Shown here piece by piece: positions 44,894-54,889 of a DNA stretch of 64,000 nt (its first letter is position 1; every line of letters begins with the position of its first letter). The DNA comes from Novosphingobium naphthalenivorans NBRC 102051 (GTDB taxonomy: Bacteria > Pseudomonadota > Alphaproteobacteria > Sphingomonadales > Sphingomonadaceae). Under the pieces are notes generated by a model. That model saw only the letters and a list, made by a program, of their open reading frames with translations. It did not search any database and had not been told where the DNA came from. The stretch is from contig NZ_BCTX01000008.1 of NCBI RefSeq assembly GCF_001590985.1, forward strand, positions 1-64,000, given 5' to 3'. Made by a program: the position numbers and the translations under genes.

Positions 44894-45166
44894 ATGAACA
44901 AGAACGATCTCATCAGCGCTGTTGCCGATTCGAGCGGCCTGACCCGCAGCGACGCGACCAAGGCAGTCGAAAGCGTGTTTGACGCCATCACCGGTGCGCT
45001 GAAGAAGGGCGACGAAGTGCGCCTCGTCGGTTTTGGCACTTTCTCGGTTGCCAAGCGCAAGGCTTCGACCGGCCGCAACCCGCGCACGGGCGAGCCGATG
45101 GAAATCAAGGCTTCGGCTCAGCCGAAGTTCAAGGCCGGCAAGGGCCTGAAGGACGCCGTCAACTAA
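44894..45166 (+). CDS. hup: HU-family DNA-binding protein
   Basis: 90 residues: MNKNDLISAVADSSGLTRSD, VRLVGFGTFSVAKRKAS and the arm with GRNPRTGEPMEIKAS are diagnostic of HU. It bends and compacts DNA. Single gene between two terminators. The absence of a lon gene upstream differs from many proteobacteria. Confidence 0.95.
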   Translation: MNKNDLISAVADSSGLTRSDATKAVESVFDAITGALKKGDEVRLVGFGTFSVAKRKASTGRNPRTGEPMEIKASAQPKFKAGKGLKDAVN

Positions 45167-45207
45167 GACGGCCGGCAGCCTGTAACGCCTCACAGGCTGA
45201 AAGAATT

Positions 45208-45243
45208 ACGCCGCGCCAACTCGGGTTGGCGCGGCGTTTTTCG
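45208..45243 (+). terminator. Terminator after hup
   Basis: ACGCCGCGCCAAC and GTTGGCGCGGCGT are 13 perfect pairs with a TCGG loop, followed by T5. Confidence 0.9.
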
Positions 45244-45274
45244 TTTCCGTCTGAATGGTGGCGATCGTCAGGCC

Positions 45275-46117
45275 TCAGGGGGCCATTTTCAGGAGCGCAG
45301 TGGGCGCCGCTTTCGTACGCGGGTTGACCGGCCAGGTCAGGGCTTGTCCGCCGGGACCCGGCTTGGGGCCTTCGTCCGTGTTGTTGGCCAGAATTTGCGC
45401 ATCGGTGGTGATGGTGAAGGTGCCATCGGCCATCGCGGTCGGGCCGTTCTCATCAGCGCCCTCGCTCTTGGCCATGCCGGACATCATGCCTGCCATGGCC
45501 GCGCCGCCGCTGGGCGGGCCGAAGCCGGGCGCATCGACCCGCACCGAGCCGTCCTGCCGCAGCGAGACCTGCACGAAGGCATTGCTCATCGCGAAGCCTT
45601 CCATGGTCGGGAAGACGAAGTCGTGGTCGAGTTTGCCTGAAAGCGCGAAATCGACGTCGAATTTGCCGTTGCCGATATATTCGACTTTGTTCCAGCCGGC
45701 CTGACGGTGCAGCTTCGCTGCGAGTTCCTTGCCCGATTCGGGATTGCTGGGGTCCATCCCGCCCAGGAACATCTGGGCGGCCTGGGCATCGCTCTTCTTC
45801 TTTTCCTCGCGCTGCTTTTCCCACTCGGCCTTCTGATTCGCAATTTCCTCGCTCGTGCAGGCCCGGTCCTCGTAAGTTTCCTCATCGTGGCAGGCTTCGG
45901 GCGAGAACGCCTCTTCCTTGTCCGACTTCATCATCGGCACCATCAGGATCTCGCCGGTGTAGCGGAACGCAAAGCTGTGATCCTTGCGCAAGTCGAGCTG
46001 TGACGTGAACTTGCCCGGCGCAAAGATGCAGGCCGCCAGCAGCAGCGACAGCGTGACGGCGGCCAGCCCGGCAGCAAGACGCCGCCGGGCTCCGGGTTGA
46101 TGGAATGTCCCCTGCAT
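45275..46117 (-). CDS. Hypothetical lipoprotein
   Basis: 280 residues from ATG 46117, which has an AAGGAGG ribosome-binding site. The lipobox is SLLLAAC (Cys30). The mature part starts IFAPGKFTSQLDLRKDHSFAF, contains a Glu/Lys-rich helix near 90-115, and ends in a Gly/Met/Pro-rich segment. I do not recognise a named domain; proteins of this pattern seem restricted to sphingomonads. It should sit in the periplasm anchored to a membrane. The gene is convergent with hup and upstream of nothing obvious. Confidence 0.75.
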   Translation of the reverse strand: MQGTFHQPGARRRLAAGLAAVTLSLLLAACIFAPGKFTSQLDLRKDHSFAFRYTGEILMVPMMKSDKEEAFSPEACHDEETYEDRACTSEEIANQKAEWEKQREEKKKSDAQAAQMFLGGMDPSNPESGKELAAKLHRQAGWNKVEYIGNGKFDVDFALSGKLDHDFVFPTMEGFAMSNAFVQVSLRQDGSVRVDAPGFGPPSGGAAMAGMMSGMAKSEGADENGPTAMADGTFTITTDAQILANNTDEGPKPGPGGQALTWPVNPRTKAAPTALLKMAP

Positions 46118-46151
46118 ATGCCCCTCCTTCAAAATAACTCCCGGCGCCTTG

Positions 46152-46985
46152 TTACACCGGTTCGCGAGTCGCCGCGGCATAAAGCGCGATCGCCGCGGCG
46201 TTGCTGACATTCAGGCTTTCCATCGCCGCGCTGATCGGCAGGCGGGCGATAGCATCGCAATGCTGTACGATGTTGTGGCGCATGCCTTCGCCTTCGGCGC
46301 CGAGGACAAGGGCGACCGGGCCGGCGGGCAGGGCCTCGCCCAGGGTGCTCTGGGCTTCGCCGTCCAGTCCGATGCGCCAGTATCCGGCCTCGGCAATCTC
46401 CTCCAGCGCGCGGGCCAGATTGACCACGCGCACCCAGGGCAGGATCTCCAGCGCGCCTGACGCGGACTTGGCCAGCGTTCCCGATTCGGGCGGCGCATGG
46501 CGATCCTGCGTGACGATGGCGCAGGCATCGAAGGCCGCGGCGGATCGCATGATCGCGCCGACATTGTGGGGGTCGGTGACCTGGTCGAGCACGACCACCG
46601 GCCGGCCCGGGTCGCCGTCGAGCACGTCGGCGAGGAACATGTCATCCAGCGGTTCGCATTCGAGGACGAGCCCTTGATGCGGAGCATCACGCGCGACAAG
46701 GCGGGCGAGATCCGCAGGCTGGGCCCATTCGACGGGAAAATCGCTGGGCAGTTCGCCATCGAGCGAATCGACGCCTTCGCGCGTAGCCCAGAGCTTGCGG
46801 TGGCGCCGGTCCGGATTCTTGAGGGCAGCCTCCACTGCGTGACGGCCCCACAGCCGGACCATGCCCGATGAGGCACGGCCGCTGCCACGGCCGTTTTTCA
46901 TCCGGCCCGCACGGCCGCGCAGGGCCCGGCCCGGGCGTTTGCTGTCCCGTCCACCCTCCCGGTCTTCGCCGCGCTTGTTCATCAA
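46152..46985 (-). CDS. rlmB: 23S rRNA (guanosine-2'-O)-methyltransferase RlmB
   Basis: 277 residues of the SpoU family. A basic disordered N-terminus (about 1-40) precedes the substrate domain (LWGRHAVEAALKNPDRRHRK) and the SPOUT knot: VLDQVTDPHNVGAIMRSAAAF, VALVLGAEGEGMRHNI and LPISAAMESLNVSNAAAIALY. It methylates G2251 of 23S rRNA. Divergent from tRNA-Tyr. Confidence 0.92.
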   Translation of the reverse strand: MMNKRGEDREGGRDSKRPGRALRGRAGRMKNGRGSGRASSGMVRLWGRHAVEAALKNPDRRHRKLWATREGVDSLDGELPSDFPVEWAQPADLARLVARDAPHQGLVLECEPLDDMFLADVLDGDPGRPVVVLDQVTDPHNVGAIMRSAAAFDACAIVTQDRHAPPESGTLAKSASGALEILPWVRVVNLARALEEIAEAGYWRIGLDGEAQSTLGEALPAGPVALVLGAEGEGMRHNIVQHCDAIARLPISAAMESLNVSNAAAIALYAAATREPV

Positions 46986-47151
46986 TTATCCTTTCCGTGA
47001 AAAATCTGTTCCCGCTTTGGCAGCGACCCCATTGACAGGCAAGGCTCGGTTCGGCAAAGGCGCGGCTCCTCGGCAACGGGGGCTTCTTTCGAAGCTCCAA
47101 AAAACGTCGGTATCTCCCGTTCGGGATGGCCGGCTAGCCAGCAACTGGTGT

Positions 47152-47237
47152 GGACAGGTGGCCGAGTGGTTAAAGGCAGCAGACTGTAAATCTGCCCGCG
47201 CAAGCGTACGTTGGTTCGAATCCAGCCCTGTCCACCA
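47152..47237 (+). tRNA. tRNA-Tyr (GTA)
   Basis: 86 bases with a long variable arm. Acceptor GGACAGG pairs with CCTGTCC; anticodon arm CAGACTGTAAATCTG carries GTA; T arm GGTTCGAATCC; CCA is encoded. Confidence 0.96.
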
Positions 47238-47319
47238 CCAGCTCTCTTCCCCAGCAGTCCCCGGTGATCAGAGCCGCCCGCCAGAGGGCAGCATTGCGGT
47301 CGCTGGGCTCACGGACTAG

Positions 47320-48078
47320 ATGAAGGCGATGCCCTCAGACATTCTCGATAATCAGGGCCGCGGCGAAGCATCGTGGCAATGGCCCTCCGTTCACGCCGAA
47401 GGGCGCAAGTTCGGCGCAATCGCCGGTGGTATTGCGCTGATTGGCTGGCTGATCCTAGGCCCCTGGGTGGGCTGGCCGCTGGCCGTGCTCACTCTGTGCG
47501 TGCTTGCGTTCTTCCGCGATCCGGTGCGCGTGACGCCGCAGGACGACCGCTGCATCGTGGCGCCGGCCGACGGGCTGGTCACGCTGATCCAGAAGGTCCC
47601 GCCGCCGCGCGAACTGACGATCGATGACGGCAGCGGCGCGTTGCCGCTGCCGGTCGATCCGGTGACGCGGATTTCGATCTTCATGTCGGTCTTCGATGTG
47701 CATATCAATCGCGCGCCGATCGGAGGCACGGTTCAGCGGGTGATCTATATCCCCGGCAAGTTCGTGAATGCCGATCTCGACAAGGCCAGCGAAGAGAACG
47801 AGCGTCAGCACATTCTGATAGAGCGGGGCGACGGCACGCGAATCTGTTTCACGCAGATCGCCGGACTGGTCGCGCGGCGCATCGTCCCGTTCATCAAGCC
47901 GGGGGACATCATTGCCGCCGGGCAGCGCATCGGCCTGATTCGATTCGGCAGCCGCGTTGACGTCTATTTGCCGGCAGGCACCGAGCCGCGCGTGCTTATG
48001 GGCCAGCGCATTGTGGCCGGCGAAACCGTGTTGGCCGAAATGGGCTCGGCACCGGTGATCGAGGGCATTGCCCAATGA
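47320..48078 (+). CDS. psd: Phosphatidylserine decarboxylase
   Basis: 252 residues of the short, membrane-associated type. Hydrophobic segment near 25-60; [28 protein letters not shown], and the self-cleavage site in [12 protein letters not shown], where Ser near 210 becomes the pyruvoyl group. It makes phosphatidylethanolamine from phosphatidylserine. It overlaps pssA, which makes its substrate. Confidence 0.94.
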   Translation: MKAMPSDILDNQGRGEASWQWPSVHAEGRKFGAIAGGIALIGWLILGPWVGWPLAVLTLCVLAFFRDPVRVTPQDDRCIVAPADGLVTLIQKVPPPRELTIDDGSGALPLPVDPVTRISIFMSVFDVHINRAPIGGTVQRVIYIPGKFVNADLDKASEENERQHILIERGDGTRICFTQIAGLVARRIVPFIKPGDIIAAGQRIGLIRFGSRVDVYLPAGTEPRVLMGQRIVAGETVLAEMGSAPVIEGIAQ

Positions 48079-48953
48079 ACGACGGCCCGCGTGAAAATCC
48101 TGCGGGGGAACCCGACGGATTTACCGAAGGGCAGCCGGTCCCGCGCCGCCGCTTCGCACGCGGCCTTTCGATGCGCGCGATCGTACCCAATGCGATTACC
48201 GCCGCGGCGCTCTGTTCGGGCCTCACCGGTATCCGTTTCGCCATCGGCGGCGATTTCGATCGTGCTGTTCAGGCGGTGATTCTGGCTGGCCTGCTCGACG
48301 GTATCGATGGGCGGGCGGCACGGCTGCTCAGGGCGCAGACGCGTTTCGGTGCGGAACTCGACAGCTTGGCCGATGCGATTTCCTTCGGCGTCGGCCCGGC
48401 GCTGATCGTCTATCTGTGGACGCTGCATCAGGTGCCCAGCGTAGGCTGGATCGCGGCGCTTGCTTTCGCGATCTGCTGCGTGCTGCGGCTGGCGCGCTTC
48501 AATGCGCGGCTCGACATGCTTGAACAGCCGCACAAGCAGGCGGGATTTCTGACCGGGGTTCCGGCGCCGCTGGGCGCGGCTCTGGCGTTCCTGCCGATGT
48601 ACCTCTGGATCGCCAGCGACCGTCCCGAATTCGCCAATCCGATTGTGGTGAGCGGATGGATGGCGCTGATCGCTTTCCTGATGATCTCCAGCCTGCCGAC
48701 GCTGGGCTGGTCGCGGTTGCGCCCGCCCAATAGTTTGCGCCTCGGCATGATCGCTGTTGTCGGCCTTATCGTCGCGGCTCTGCTGACCGAACCCTGGTTC
48801 ACGCTTGCCGCGATCACCATCGGCTATCTCTTGCTGATACCTGTGGGCCTTGCGGCTTATGCCAAAGTCAGGCGGCAAGCGCCGCACCCGGCCACTCCAG
48901 CCCCGGCGCCTGAAGGTTTCGACGAGCAGGGCGCTCCGCTCGGCCCTTCCTGA
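48075..48953 (+). CDS. pssA: CDP-diacylglycerol-serine O-phosphatidyltransferase
   Basis: 292 residues, multi-pass membrane protein. The CDP-alcohol phosphotransferase motif DGIDGRAAR, then G, D and D in [15 protein letters not shown], lies near 75-103. It makes phosphatidylserine. The start overlaps psd (ATGA). The last 86 bases are opposed by the end of the small antisense-side gene at 48868. Confidence 0.94.
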   Translation: MNDGPRENPAGEPDGFTEGQPVPRRRFARGLSMRAIVPNAITAAALCSGLTGIRFAIGGDFDRAVQAVILAGLLDGIDGRAARLLRAQTRFGAELDSLADAISFGVGPALIVYLWTLHQVPSVGWIAALAFAICCVLRLARFNARLDMLEQPHKQAGFLTGVPAPLGAALAFLPMYLWIASDRPEFANPIVVSGWMALIAFLMISSLPTLGWSRLRPPNSLRLGMIAVVGLIVAALLTEPWFTLAAITIGYLLLIPVGLAAYAKVRRQAPHPATPAPAPEGFDEQGAPLGPS

Positions 48954-49140
48954 GGGGCGCGAGCGCGGGCTGTTGCCGGTGTTCCGTGGATTTCCAGAAG
49001 ATCACGATGCTTTCCGGGCAAGCGGCAAGCTGCGCCCGCAGTGCGAGCGCGCCTGAGCCATAGCGCCGCCATGTGGCAGCCATGATCCAGACCGACGTCA
49101 GTGCGGCAAAGGCGAAGAGGCACGCGGCAAATGCAGTCAT
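48868..49140 (-). CDS. Small membrane protein under LexA-type boxes (SOS candidate)
   Basis: 90 residues from ATG 49140 with an AAGGAAC ribosome-binding site. An N-terminal membrane helix (residues about 2-22) is followed by a short basic region (WRRYGSGALALRAQLAACP) and a disordered Arg/Pro/Ala-rich tail. Two GTTC-N7-GTTC sites lie 73-115 bases upstream, the consensus of the alphaproteobacterial LexA repressor. Small single-helix membrane proteins induced by LexA release block cell division in Caulobacter (SidA) and other bacteria, so a similar job is possible. I see no sequence match to SidA. The 3' end overlaps pssA on the other strand. Confidence 0.6.
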   Translation of the reverse strand: MTAFAACLFAFAALTSVWIMAATWRRYGSGALALRAQLAACPESIVIFWKSTEHRQQPALAPLRKGRAERPARRNLQAPGLEWPGAALAA

Positions 49141-49212
49141 GACCGTTCCTTTCGAACCCTGGTCCACGGCCTGTTGCCAGTCTGGTGGACAGCTTGTGGA
49201 AAACACAAAAAT

Positions 49213-49255
49213 GTTCTAACAATGTTCCGACTGGCCCCTTGTTCTCTTTTTGTTC
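49213..49255. promoter_or_regulatory. Two tandem LexA-type boxes (GTTC-N7-GTTC)
   Basis: GTTC-TAACAAT-GTTC at 49213-49227 and GTTC-TCTTTTT-GTTC at 49241-49255, 28 bases apart. This direct-repeat consensus is the established LexA site in alphaproteobacteria. They lie upstream of the small membrane gene (start 49140); no plus-strand gene starts nearby. No gene is seen in 49256-49416. Confidence 0.7.
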
Positions 49256-49416
49256 CATCATTGTCAAGCGATTTTTCCGAAAGGATTATGCGAGGTGCTG
49301 CTTGCAGGACGGACGAAGGCTGAGATCCGTTCGCCAGGCTGCTTGTTCCCGATGGGATGAAGGTCGAATTGTGGGGGCCATGTCCGGTGCGGGCCGGAAG
49401 GACGGGGCAGGGCTGG

Positions 49417-49968
49417 CTAGCCGCTCACCAGACCGGGATAGCGTTCCCGCCAGCGCTTGGCGCAAACCCTCTGTTCAAAGATCGGGCGTCTTGTTCCGGC
49501 GAAATGCGGCGTGGGGCGCAGGCGGCCGCGGTAGAGGTCTTCCAGCCCCAGCGGGGCGTTGATTTCCACCCGGCCGGCCGCAGTCAGGTGCGCGGCAATG
49601 GCCGTTGCGGTTTCGGGCCAGTGGGTCATGGCATCGGCGCAGTCGCGATAGGGCGCGTCGCCGTTGCGCAGATGCATTCGGGCCTGATTTTTGACCGACC
49701 AGTCCAGCGCGGGCATCTGCGCGTGCAGCCGGGCTTCCAGTGTCCTGTCGAAGCTGCTGTCCATCCGCTCCGGATCGAACCAGATCACGTCGATGTCACC
49801 GGAAAGGGGCGAAGGTGCCCGGCCGTGGATATGGTCCCACACGGCATCGCGCACGAAACCGGCACCGATCCAGCCATCGGGCAGGGCGAGGGCGTGGACG
49901 GCCGTCATCGCTTCCATGCGGAGCGCATCGGCTTCGAGCAAGGCGGCAAGGTCGGCTTTGCGGCTCAT
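49417..49968 (-). CDS. Nucleotidyltransferase family protein (DUF925-like)
   Basis: 183 residues. GWIGAGFVRDAVWDHIHG and SGDIDVIWFDPERMD give the G-x-x-R-D and D-I-D pattern of a pol-beta-like nucleotidyltransferase; WSVKNQARMHLRNGDAPYRDCADAMTHWPETATA (read in parts) is typical of the DUF925 family. The substrate is unknown. Single gene. Confidence 0.85.
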   Translation of the reverse strand: MSRKADLAALLEADALRMEAMTAVHALALPDGWIGAGFVRDAVWDHIHGRAPSPLSGDIDVIWFDPERMDSSFDRTLEARLHAQMPALDWSVKNQARMHLRNGDAPYRDCADAMTHWPETATAIAAHLTAAGRVEINAPLGLEDLYRGRLRPTPHFAGTRRPIFEQRVCAKRWRERYPGLVSG

Positions 49969-50226
49969 GGCGTCAGCATAGGCGCAGGGGCGGTTCCGGC
50001 AAATGGCGCGCCCGATTGATCGGGGCTGGCGATTGGGGCTGGATTTTCGGGAAAAACGCGTCTAAGGGCGGCGCCGTCAGGAAAGGTCCGGCCGAATTCG
50101 CGGCTGTCCCGGTCCTGGCAAATCCACATGGAAAGCGCACATACCGGTGCCGCAGCGGGTCAGGCTCCCACGGGGGTATCCGCACGGTTCCAGCTTTCCA
50201 GAGGTTGAACCGGAAAGGAATTATCT

Positions 50227-50982
50227 ATGGCGGCTCCTGTCGTCACCATGCAGCAGCTCATCGAGGCCGGCGCTCACTTCGGCCACCAGACCCACCGCTG
50301 GAATCCGCGGATGAAGCCGTACATCTTCGGCGCCCGCAACGGCATCCACATCATTGACCTGTCGCAGACCGTGCCCCTGATGGCCCGTGCTCTCGAGTTC
50401 GTTTCGGCCACCGTGCAGGCCGGCGGCAAGGTGCTGTTCGTCGGCACCAAGCGCCAGGCTCAGGAGCCGATCGCCCAGGCTGCGCGCGCTTGCGGTCAGC
50501 ACTTCGTCAACCACCGCTGGCTGGGCGGTATGCTCACCAACTGGAAGACGATCTCGCAGTCGATCAAGCGCTTCAAGGCTCTGGAAGAGCAGCTCGCCGG
50601 CGACACCCACGGCCTCACCAAGAAGGAAATCCTTCAGCTCACCCGTGAACGTGACAAGCTTGAGCTTTCGCTCGGCGGTATCCGTGACATGGGCGGCATC
50701 CCGGACGTGATGTTCGTGATCGACGCCAACAAGGAAGACCTGGCGATCAAGGAAGCCAACGTGCTCGGCATCCCGGTCGTGGCGATCCTCGACTCCAACG
50801 TTTCGCCGGACGGCATCGCGTTCCCGATCCCGGGCAACGACGACGCCAGCCGCGCCGTGCGCCTCTACTGCGACGCGATCGCTCAGGCCGCGACCAAGGG
50901 TGGCCGTGAAGCCGTGATCGACAGCGGTGCCGACATCGGCGCCATGGACGAGCCGGTCGCAGAGGAAGCTGTCGAGGCCTGA
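50227..50982 (+). CDS. rpsB: 30S ribosomal protein S2
   Basis: 251 residues: [54 protein letters not shown] and [20 protein letters not shown] are diagnostic. Ribosome-binding site AAAGGAA. The 258-base upstream gap has no gene and is the promoter and leader region, where S2 commonly regulates rpsB-tsf. Confidence 0.97.
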   Translation: MAAPVVTMQQLIEAGAHFGHQTHRWNPRMKPYIFGARNGIHIIDLSQTVPLMARALEFVSATVQAGGKVLFVGTKRQAQEPIAQAARACGQHFVNHRWLGGMLTNWKTISQSIKRFKALEEQLAGDTHGLTKKEILQLTRERDKLELSLGGIRDMGGIPDVMFVIDANKEDLAIKEANVLGIPVVAILDSNVSPDGIAFPIPGNDDASRAVRLYCDAIAQAATKGGREAVIDSGADIGAMDEPVAEEAVEA

Positions 50983-51097
50983 TCGGCCCCGGCGACGACT
51001 TTTCGTCATGGAATTGTCGCGCGCCGGGTCCAATGGGCCTGGCGCGCATCCACATTCGGGCAGTCATCTGCCCTGCCAAACAAGAGGATTTTGAGCG

Positions 51098-52021
51098 ATG
51101 GCTTACACCGCCGCTGACGTGAAGAACCTGCGCGAGCGCACCGGCGCCGGCATGATGGACTGCAAGAAGGCTCTGGACGAGACCGGTGGCGACCTTGAGG
51201 CCGCTGTCGACGCGCTGCGCGCCAAGGGTCTGGCTGCTGCCGCCAAGAAGTCCAGCCGCACCGCCGCTGAAGGCCTCGTCGGCGTGGCCGTCTCGGGCAC
51301 CAAGGGCGTGGCTGTCGAAGTCAACTCGGAAACCGACTTCGTTGCCAAGAACGAGCAGTTCCAGGATTTCGTGCGCAACACCACCGAAGCCGCGCTGAAC
51401 GTGGCTGGCGACGATGTCGAGGCGCTCAAGGCTGCGGCTTACCCGACCGGCGGCACTGTCGCCGACGCGCTGACCAACAACGTCGCGACCATCGGTGAGA
51501 ACCAGCAGGTTCGCCGCATGAAGACCGTCGAAGTGTCGAACGGCGTGGTTGTGCCCTACATGCACAACGCCGCTGCCCCGAACCTCGGCAAGATTGGCGT
51601 GCTCGTCGCGCTCGAATCGGAAGCCCCGGCTGACGCTCTGGAAGCGCTGGGCAAGCAGATCGCGATGCACATCGCCGCGGCTTTCCCGCTGGCGCTGACC
51701 GCTGAGGATCTCGACGCCGATCTGATCGCGCGCGAACGCAAGATCGCCGAGGAAAAGGCTGCCGAATCGGGCAAGCCGGAAGCCGTGCAGGCCAAGATGG
51801 TCGATGGCGCGATCGCCAAGTATGCCAAGGAAAACGCGCTGCTCTCGCAGGTCTTCGTGATGGACAACAAGACCCCGATCCAGCAGGTCGTCGACGCGGC
51901 CGGCAAGGAAGCGGGCGCCAAGATCGTCCTCAAGGACTATGTGCGCTTCCAGCTCGGCGAAGGCATCGAAAAGGAAGTCTCCGACTTCGCAGCCGAAGTG
52001 GCCGCGGCGGTGGCGGGCTGA
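51098..52021 (+). CDS. tsf: Elongation factor Ts
   Basis: 307 residues: the UBA-like N-terminus ([20 protein letters not shown]), the EF-Tu contact [14 protein letters not shown] near 80, and a C-terminal helical domain. It recycles EF-Tu-GDP. Follows rpsB and ends in a terminator at 52054. Confidence 0.97.
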   Translation: MAYTAADVKNLRERTGAGMMDCKKALDETGGDLEAAVDALRAKGLAAAAKKSSRTAAEGLVGVAVSGTKGVAVEVNSETDFVAKNEQFQDFVRNTTEAALNVAGDDVEALKAAAYPTGGTVADALTNNVATIGENQQVRRMKTVEVSNGVVVPYMHNAAAPNLGKIGVLVALESEAPADALEALGKQIAMHIAAAFPLALTAEDLDADLIARERKIAEEKAAESGKPEAVQAKMVDGAIAKYAKENALLSQVFVMDNKTPIQQVVDAAGKEAGAKIVLKDYVRFQLGEGIEKEVSDFAAEVAAAVAG

Positions 52022-52053
52022 TTTCAGCCAGGCTTCCTTCGAGAACGAACAAG

Positions 52054-52089
52054 GCGGGCCGGGGAGCGATGGCTTCCCGGCCCGTTTTC
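52054..52089 (+). terminator. Terminator after tsf
   Basis: CGGGCCGGGGAGC and GCTTCCCGGCCCG form a long stem, followed by TTTTCTT. Confidence 0.8.
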
Positions 52090-52162
52090 TTGTGATCGTG
52101 CAGACGGTTGATTATCACTAAGTGGTTAGCAAGCTGGTAAGCTGAGGTTGACCGGAGATCCT

Positions 52163-52741
52163 ATGCAGTCACCAGTGCGTATCATGGGCGCTCTTCTTGC
52201 TCTTGTAGTTCCAATGCAGGCACAGGCAAAAGGAGAGCCATCGACTGATCTTGTCGAGGGGTTTCAAGGGGCACTGGTGGGGTGTCAGGAATGGGTTCTG
52301 AACCCTGCGAGTTGGAGCAGCGGTCCAGGGCCTTTCATGGAAAAGGTGGGGTTGGGAGACAAGATGGGTCAGGTCGGGCAGACCGATCCCGTGACTCTTC
52401 CCCCTGAGCCTTGGAGGAAGGGAAATCACTATTGGCGGATAAACTCCCTACCTTCGGCAGGTTACGTTCTTGTCGTGTCAGACCGATTGCCCATCTGCCA
52501 CATCACGGGTGGCGGTTCTCTGGATCTTCAGCCAGTCGTTGAGCGGGTGCTAGTGTCAGAAAAGTTCAAGCGTGATTGGAAAGAGGGCGATACCTACCAT
52601 CGTGAGGACATGGTTTCGACGACGTATACGAGTGCCGAGGAGCCGCGTTTTTCCATGGTTGTGAGTCGTGCTGACAAGGCTGGCGCGCGGCTTGATAGGG
52701 TCCAAGTTGTCGTTTCAGCTTCAATGACCATGAACAACTAA
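52163..52741 (+). CDS. Orphan secreted protein between tsf and pyrH
   Basis: 192 residues from ATG 52163 (GGAG ribosome-binding site). A signal peptide (about 1-21, IMGALLALVVPMQAQA) precedes a soluble domain with few motifs: VEGFQGALVGCQEWV near 30, GYVLVVSDRLPICHITGGG near 105. Two cysteines could form a disulfide. I do not recognise a family. Codon use appears AT-richer than in the ribosomal and lipid genes around it, and it separates tsf from pyrH, so it looks like an insertion. Confidence 0.7.
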   Translation: MQSPVRIMGALLALVVPMQAQAKGEPSTDLVEGFQGALVGCQEWVLNPASWSSGPGPFMEKVGLGDKMGQVGQTDPVTLPPEPWRKGNHYWRINSLPSAGYVLVVSDRLPICHITGGGSLDLQPVVERVLVSEKFKRDWKEGDTYHREDMVSTTYTSAEEPRFSMVVSRADKAGARLDRVQVVVSASMTMNN

Positions 52742-52878
52742 CATTCGACAGCACGTAACATTCGGCGGCACGGCGATGGCAGGTGTACGACATCGCTGCG
52801 CATACCCACCCAACCCCTTGGCAATCATCACCGCTCCTCCTAAAGCCGCACCACCAATTCCCTGGAGAACCGAGCGGC

Positions 52879-53601
52879 ATGTCATCCTCCCCCTACAAAC
52901 GCGTCCTGCTGAAACTGTCAGGCGAAGTGCTTATGGGGAGCCAGCAGTTCGGGATCGATCCGGAATTCGTCGCGGAACTGGCCAAGGAAGTGAAGGCGGC
53001 CAAGGAGACCGGGCTGGAAGTCTGTCTTGTCATTGGCGGCGGCAATATCTTCCGCGGCATGGCGGGTGCGGCCAAGGGCATGGACCGGGCGCAGGCTGAC
53101 TACATGGGTATGCTGGCCACGGTCATGAATGCGCTGGCCATGCAGAACGCGCTGGAGCAGCTGGGCGTGGAAACGCGCGTGCAGTCGGCGGTGCAGATGG
53201 ATCAGGTCTGCGAGCCGGTGATCCGCCGCCGCGCCGAGCGCCATCTCGAAAAGGGGCGGGTGGTGATCTTCGCCGCTGGCGTGGGCGCCCCCTATTTCAC
53301 CACCGATTCCGGCGCGGCGCTGCGGGCTGCGGAAATGCGCTGCGACGCGCTGCTCAAGGGCACCAGCGTCGATGGGGTCTATGACAGCGACCCGAAGACC
53401 AATCCGGACGCCAAGCGATACGAATCCGTCGATTACGACACAGTCCTCGCCGGCAATCTGAAGGTGATGGACGCCTCCGCCGTGGCCCTGTGCCGCGATA
53501 ACTCTATTCCGATCGTCGTGTTCTCGATCCGCGAGAAGGGCAATCTTGCCAAAGTGCTCGTGGGTGAGGGGACGCAGACGGTTGTCCAGCAAGGAGCCTG
53601 A
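52879..53601 (+). CDS. pyrH: UMP kinase
   Basis: 240 residues from ATG 52879: [56 protein letters not shown] and [20 protein letters not shown] are the bacterial UMP kinase core. It makes UDP and is usually controlled by GTP and UTP. It leads the frr-uppS-cdsA-dxr-rseP-bamA cluster. Confidence 0.96.
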   Translation: MSSSPYKRVLLKLSGEVLMGSQQFGIDPEFVAELAKEVKAAKETGLEVCLVIGGGNIFRGMAGAAKGMDRAQADYMGMLATVMNALAMQNALEQLGVETRVQSAVQMDQVCEPVIRRRAERHLEKGRVVIFAAGVGAPYFTTDSGAALRAAEMRCDALLKGTSVDGVYDSDPKTNPDAKRYESVDYDTVLAGNLKVMDASAVALCRDNSIPIVVFSIREKGNLAKVLVGEGTQTVVQQGA

Positions 53602-53604
53602 ATC

Positions 53605-54162
53605 ATGGCCAAGTATGACAAGGCCGATCTCGAACGCCGCATGAAGGGCGCGGTGGAATCGCTCAAGGGCGATCTCGCCGGCCTGCGTACCGGGCGCGCC
53701 AGCACCCAGTTGCTCGATCCCGTAACGGTCGAGGTTTACGGTGCGCATATGCCGCTCAATCAGGTCGCCACGGTTTCGGTGCCCGAACCGCGCCTGATCT
53801 CGGTGCAGGTGTGGGACAAGTCGAACATCGGTCCCGTCGAAAAGGCGATCCGTTCGGCCGGGCTGGGCCTCAATCCGATCAACGACGGCAACACCCTGCG
53901 CCTGCCGATCCCGGATCTCACCGAAGAGCGCCGCAAGGACCTCGTGAAGATCGCGGGCCAGTATGCCGAGAAGGCCAAGGTTGCGATTCGCAACGTGCGC
54001 CGCGACGGCATGGAAGCGCTCAAGACCGACGAGAACAAGAAGGAAATCTCCGAGGACGAGCGCAAGCGCGCCGAGGGCGATGTCCAGAAGCTGACCGACG
54101 AGCAGATCAAGGCCGTCGACGATGCGCTGGCGCACAAGGAAAAGGAAATCCTCAACAAGTGA
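53605..54162 (+). CDS. frr: Ribosome recycling factor
   Basis: 185 residues: [38 protein letters not shown] and [12 protein letters not shown]. It splits ribosomes with EF-G after termination. Three bases after pyrH. Confidence 0.97.
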   Translation: MAKYDKADLERRMKGAVESLKGDLAGLRTGRASTQLLDPVTVEVYGAHMPLNQVATVSVPEPRLISVQVWDKSNIGPVEKAIRSAGLGLNPINDGNTLRLPIPDLTEERRKDLVKIAGQYAEKAKVAIRNVRRDGMEALKTDENKKEISEDERKRAEGDVQKLTDEQIKAVDDALAHKEKEILNK

Positions 54163-54196
54163 GGCTGATATACAGCCTTGCAGTGAGGGAAATGTA

Positions 54197-54886
54197 ATGG
54201 GCAAGGATGAGCCTGCGCGCGCGCGCCATGTTGCGATCATCATGGATGGCAATGGCCGTTGGGCCAAGAAACGCCACTTGCCGCGCGCGCTGGGCCATCA
54301 GCGCGGCGTGGAAGCGGTGCGGCGCGTCGTGCGCAGTGCGCGCGAACTGGGGTTGGAAGCTCTGACGCTTTACGCCTTTTCGACCGAGAACTGGCGCCGG
54401 CCGGAAGAGGAAGTCTCCGACCTGATGAGCCTGATGAAGCGCTTCATCGTCTCGGATCTCGAAGAGTTTGCCGAAGCAGGCGTCCGGTTGAAAATCATCG
54501 GTGATTACAAGGCCTTCAAGCCCGATGTTGTCGAGCTGGTTGAAAAGGCCATGGCGCGGACGGCGGGCAATAGCGGCACGACGCTGGCCGTGGCGTTGAA
54601 CTACGGTTCGCAGGATGAGATCGCCCGCGCCGCCACCAAGGCAGCGGCCAAGGGGCCGATCACGCCCGAGACCATTTCCGCCGAACTGGATACCGCGGAT
54701 CTGCCGCCGCTCGATCTGCTGATCCGCACTTCGGGCGAAGTGCGGCTGTCGAACTTCCTGCTCTGGCAGGCCGCCTATGCCGAGATGCTGTTTACCGATG
54801 TGCTCTGGCCGGACTTTACCGGAGATCATCTCAAGGATGCACTGGAAACTTTCGCTGCCCGCGAGCGGCGCTATGGCGGGCGCTGA
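54197..54886 (+). CDS. uppS: Undecaprenyl diphosphate synthase
   Basis: 229 residues from ATG 54197: HVAIIMDGNGRWAKKR near 15-30 with the catalytic Asp, LTLYAFSTENWRRP, and LDLLIRTSGEVRLSNFLLWQ near 178. It extends farnesyl diphosphate to the C55 carrier for cell-wall synthesis. Four bases before cdsA. Confidence 0.95.
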   Translation: MGKDEPARARHVAIIMDGNGRWAKKRHLPRALGHQRGVEAVRRVVRSARELGLEALTLYAFSTENWRRPEEEVSDLMSLMKRFIVSDLEEFAEAGVRLKIIGDYKAFKPDVVELVEKAMARTAGNSGTTLAVALNYGSQDEIARAATKAAAKGPITPETISAELDTADLPPLDLLIRTSGEVRLSNFLLWQAAYAEMLFTDVLWPDFTGDHLKDALETFAARERRYGGR

Positions 54887-54889
54887 GCC

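Noticed and set aside
49185..50019. Plus-strand frames opposite the DUF925 gene
   Set aside because: Shadows of the nucleotidyltransferase gene without motifs; the LexA-type boxes are therefore assigned to the minus-strand gene.
52918..54267. 449-residue minus-strand frame opposite pyrH and frr
   Set aside because: Shadow frame; both opposing genes are certain.
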